Positions 63,318 through 64,000 of a stretch of DNA of 64,000 nucleotides are shown here, one piece after another. The first letter of the stretch is position 1; the number at the start of each line of letters is the position of its first letter. Source of the stretch: Blastomonas sp. SL216 (GTDB lineage: Bacteria > Pseudomonadota > Alphaproteobacteria > Sphingomonadales > Sphingomonadaceae); NCBI GenBank assembly GCA_026625625.1, contig CP113055.1, positions 3,021,001 through 3,085,000 on the forward strand, in the 5' to 3' direction. The position numbers and the translations under genes were made by a program. The notes under the pieces are model-generated. The model was not told where the DNA came from and did no database searches. It was given only the letters and a program-made list of their open reading frames with translations.

Positions 63318-64000
63318 ATGAGCGAGGCCGAAGCTGCGCCCGTCGCCCCCAAGCCTGTACCGCTTTATCCCGACACGCCGGATATGGCGCATCTGCACTG
63401 GCGCGATCCGGGGCTGATCGGGCGCATCCGGCTCGCCCTGCGGGTGCTGCTGATCGTGCTGATGCTGATCGTGTGCGTGCCGCTCTATTATGTCTGGCGG
63501 ACGCTCAGACTCTCCAATCCCTGGCCCAAATTGTTCCTGCGCGGCGTCGGGCGGGCGTGCGGTGCCAAGGTGCGGGTGGTCGGCACACCGCTCAAGCGCG
63601 ATGTGTTCTATATCGCCAATCATCTGAGCTGGCTCGACATTCCCGTGATTGCCGGGCGCAATGGCAGCGCCTTTGTCGCGCAGGACGGCATCAAGAGCTG
63701 GCCGGTGATCGGCTGGCTGTGCAAGCTCAATGACACCGTGTTCGTATCGCGCACCAACCGTCTGGGGATCGCCGGGCAGATCAACGAGCTGCGCGATGCG
63801 CTCGCCGAAACCTGGGCGATCACCATCTTTCCCGAAGGCACAACCACCGATGGCAGCAAGCTGCTGCCGTTCAAGTCGCCGCTGCTGCAGGTGCTCGATC
63901 CGCCGCCGCCCGGCGTGCTGGTCCAGCCGATGTACCTGGACTATGGCGCGGACGCCCATGACATCGCCTGGGTGGGCGAGGAAACCGCGCCCAACAACGC
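63318..64000 (+). CDS. 1-Acyl-glycerol-3-phosphate acyltransferase-like (PlsC), 3' partial
   Basis: Membrane-associated acyltransferase, 227 codons visible and open at the window end. The signature NHLSWLDIPV contains H-x4-D, and FPEGTTTDG is motif III. A transmembrane segment (LLIVLMLIVCVPLYYVW) precedes them. The start ATG 63318 is 9 bases after the fur stop. It is one of the PlsC-family enzymes that add the second acyl chain or ornithine-lipid chain; the exact substrate is not clear. Confidence 0.88.
   Translation, partial: MSEAEAAPVAPKPVPLYPDTPDMAHLHWRDPGLIGRIRLALRVLLIVLMLIVCVPLYYVWRTLRLSNPWPKLFLRGVGRACGAKVRVVGTPLKRDVFYIANHLSWLDIPVIAGRNGSAFVAQDGIKSWPVIGWLCKLNDTVFVSRTNRLGIAGQINELRDALAETWAITIFPEGTTTDGSKLLPFKSPLLQVLDPPPPGVLVQPMYLDYGADAHDIAWVGEETAPNN

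Overview
The window is a high-GC alphaproteobacterial chromosome segment, most likely from the Sphingomonadaceae (Sphingomonas, Sphingopyxis or Blastomonas type). This rests on several clues: the late gene order nfu, rutE-like, tsaB, rimI, mucR, fur, plsC; the outer-membrane TonB-dependent receptors; a MucR/Ros regulator; a CxxC-less Fur; and GC-rich hairpin repeats between genes. No rRNA operon, CRISPR array or classical IS was seen. One tRNA-Leu(UAG) gene lies next to tig.

Layout. 1-7.4 kb: a molybdopterin oxidoreductase subunit (5' end cut by the window edge), hemH, a HerA-like ATPase, a CBS protein, a thioesterase and an alpha/beta hydrolase. 7.4-9.0 kb: hairpin repeats, a 5'-truncated XRE regulator remnant and an A+T-rich orphan gene, then thrS. 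11.2-17.0 kb: an Oar-like TonB receptor, clpX and clpP. 17.1-23.1 kb: a sucrose/fructoside utilisation locus (MFS transporter, divergent TonB receptor, GH68 sucrase, ROK fructokinase) with two LacI-type palindromes in the divergent promoter. 23.1-27.2 kb: a YghU-type glutathione transferase, secreted small proteins, and an HxlR regulator divergent from DUF1428 and SRPBCC genes.

27.3-44.0 kb is the most interesting part. The gene comM (yifB) is split at one valine codon by a 15.2-kb element (28335-43489). The element carries a large serine recombinase at its right end, and both junctions share only the dinucleotide GT. Rejoining them restores an uninterrupted 503-codon comM. Cargo: a DpdA-like member of the tRNA-guanine transglycosylase superfamily, divergent from two unrecognised genes; a NotI-like restriction enzyme with a C5 cytosine methyltransferase and an RHH regulator; an ExoI-like DEDDh exonuclease; a small resolvase; a HUH Rep-like protein; a HEPN-motif protein; and several small orphan proteins. 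This is a mobile DNA-modification and defence island. The DpdA-like module is the best candidate for an undescribed system.

44.0-49.1 kb: an ankyrin/DUF6438 lipoprotein, then a ketone-body/PHB cluster (bdhA, a patatin and two acetoacetate decarboxylase paralogues). 49.1-54.5 kb: an ArsC-like reductase, a cupin, ssb, feoAB and a PYROXD2-like oxidoreductase. 54.6-64.0 kb: trigger factor with an unusual His-rich plus Lys/Ala-rich tail, tRNA-Leu, an M16 protease, nfu, a RutE-like nitroreductase, tsaB-rimI, mucR, fur and a plsC-like acyltransferase cut by the window end.
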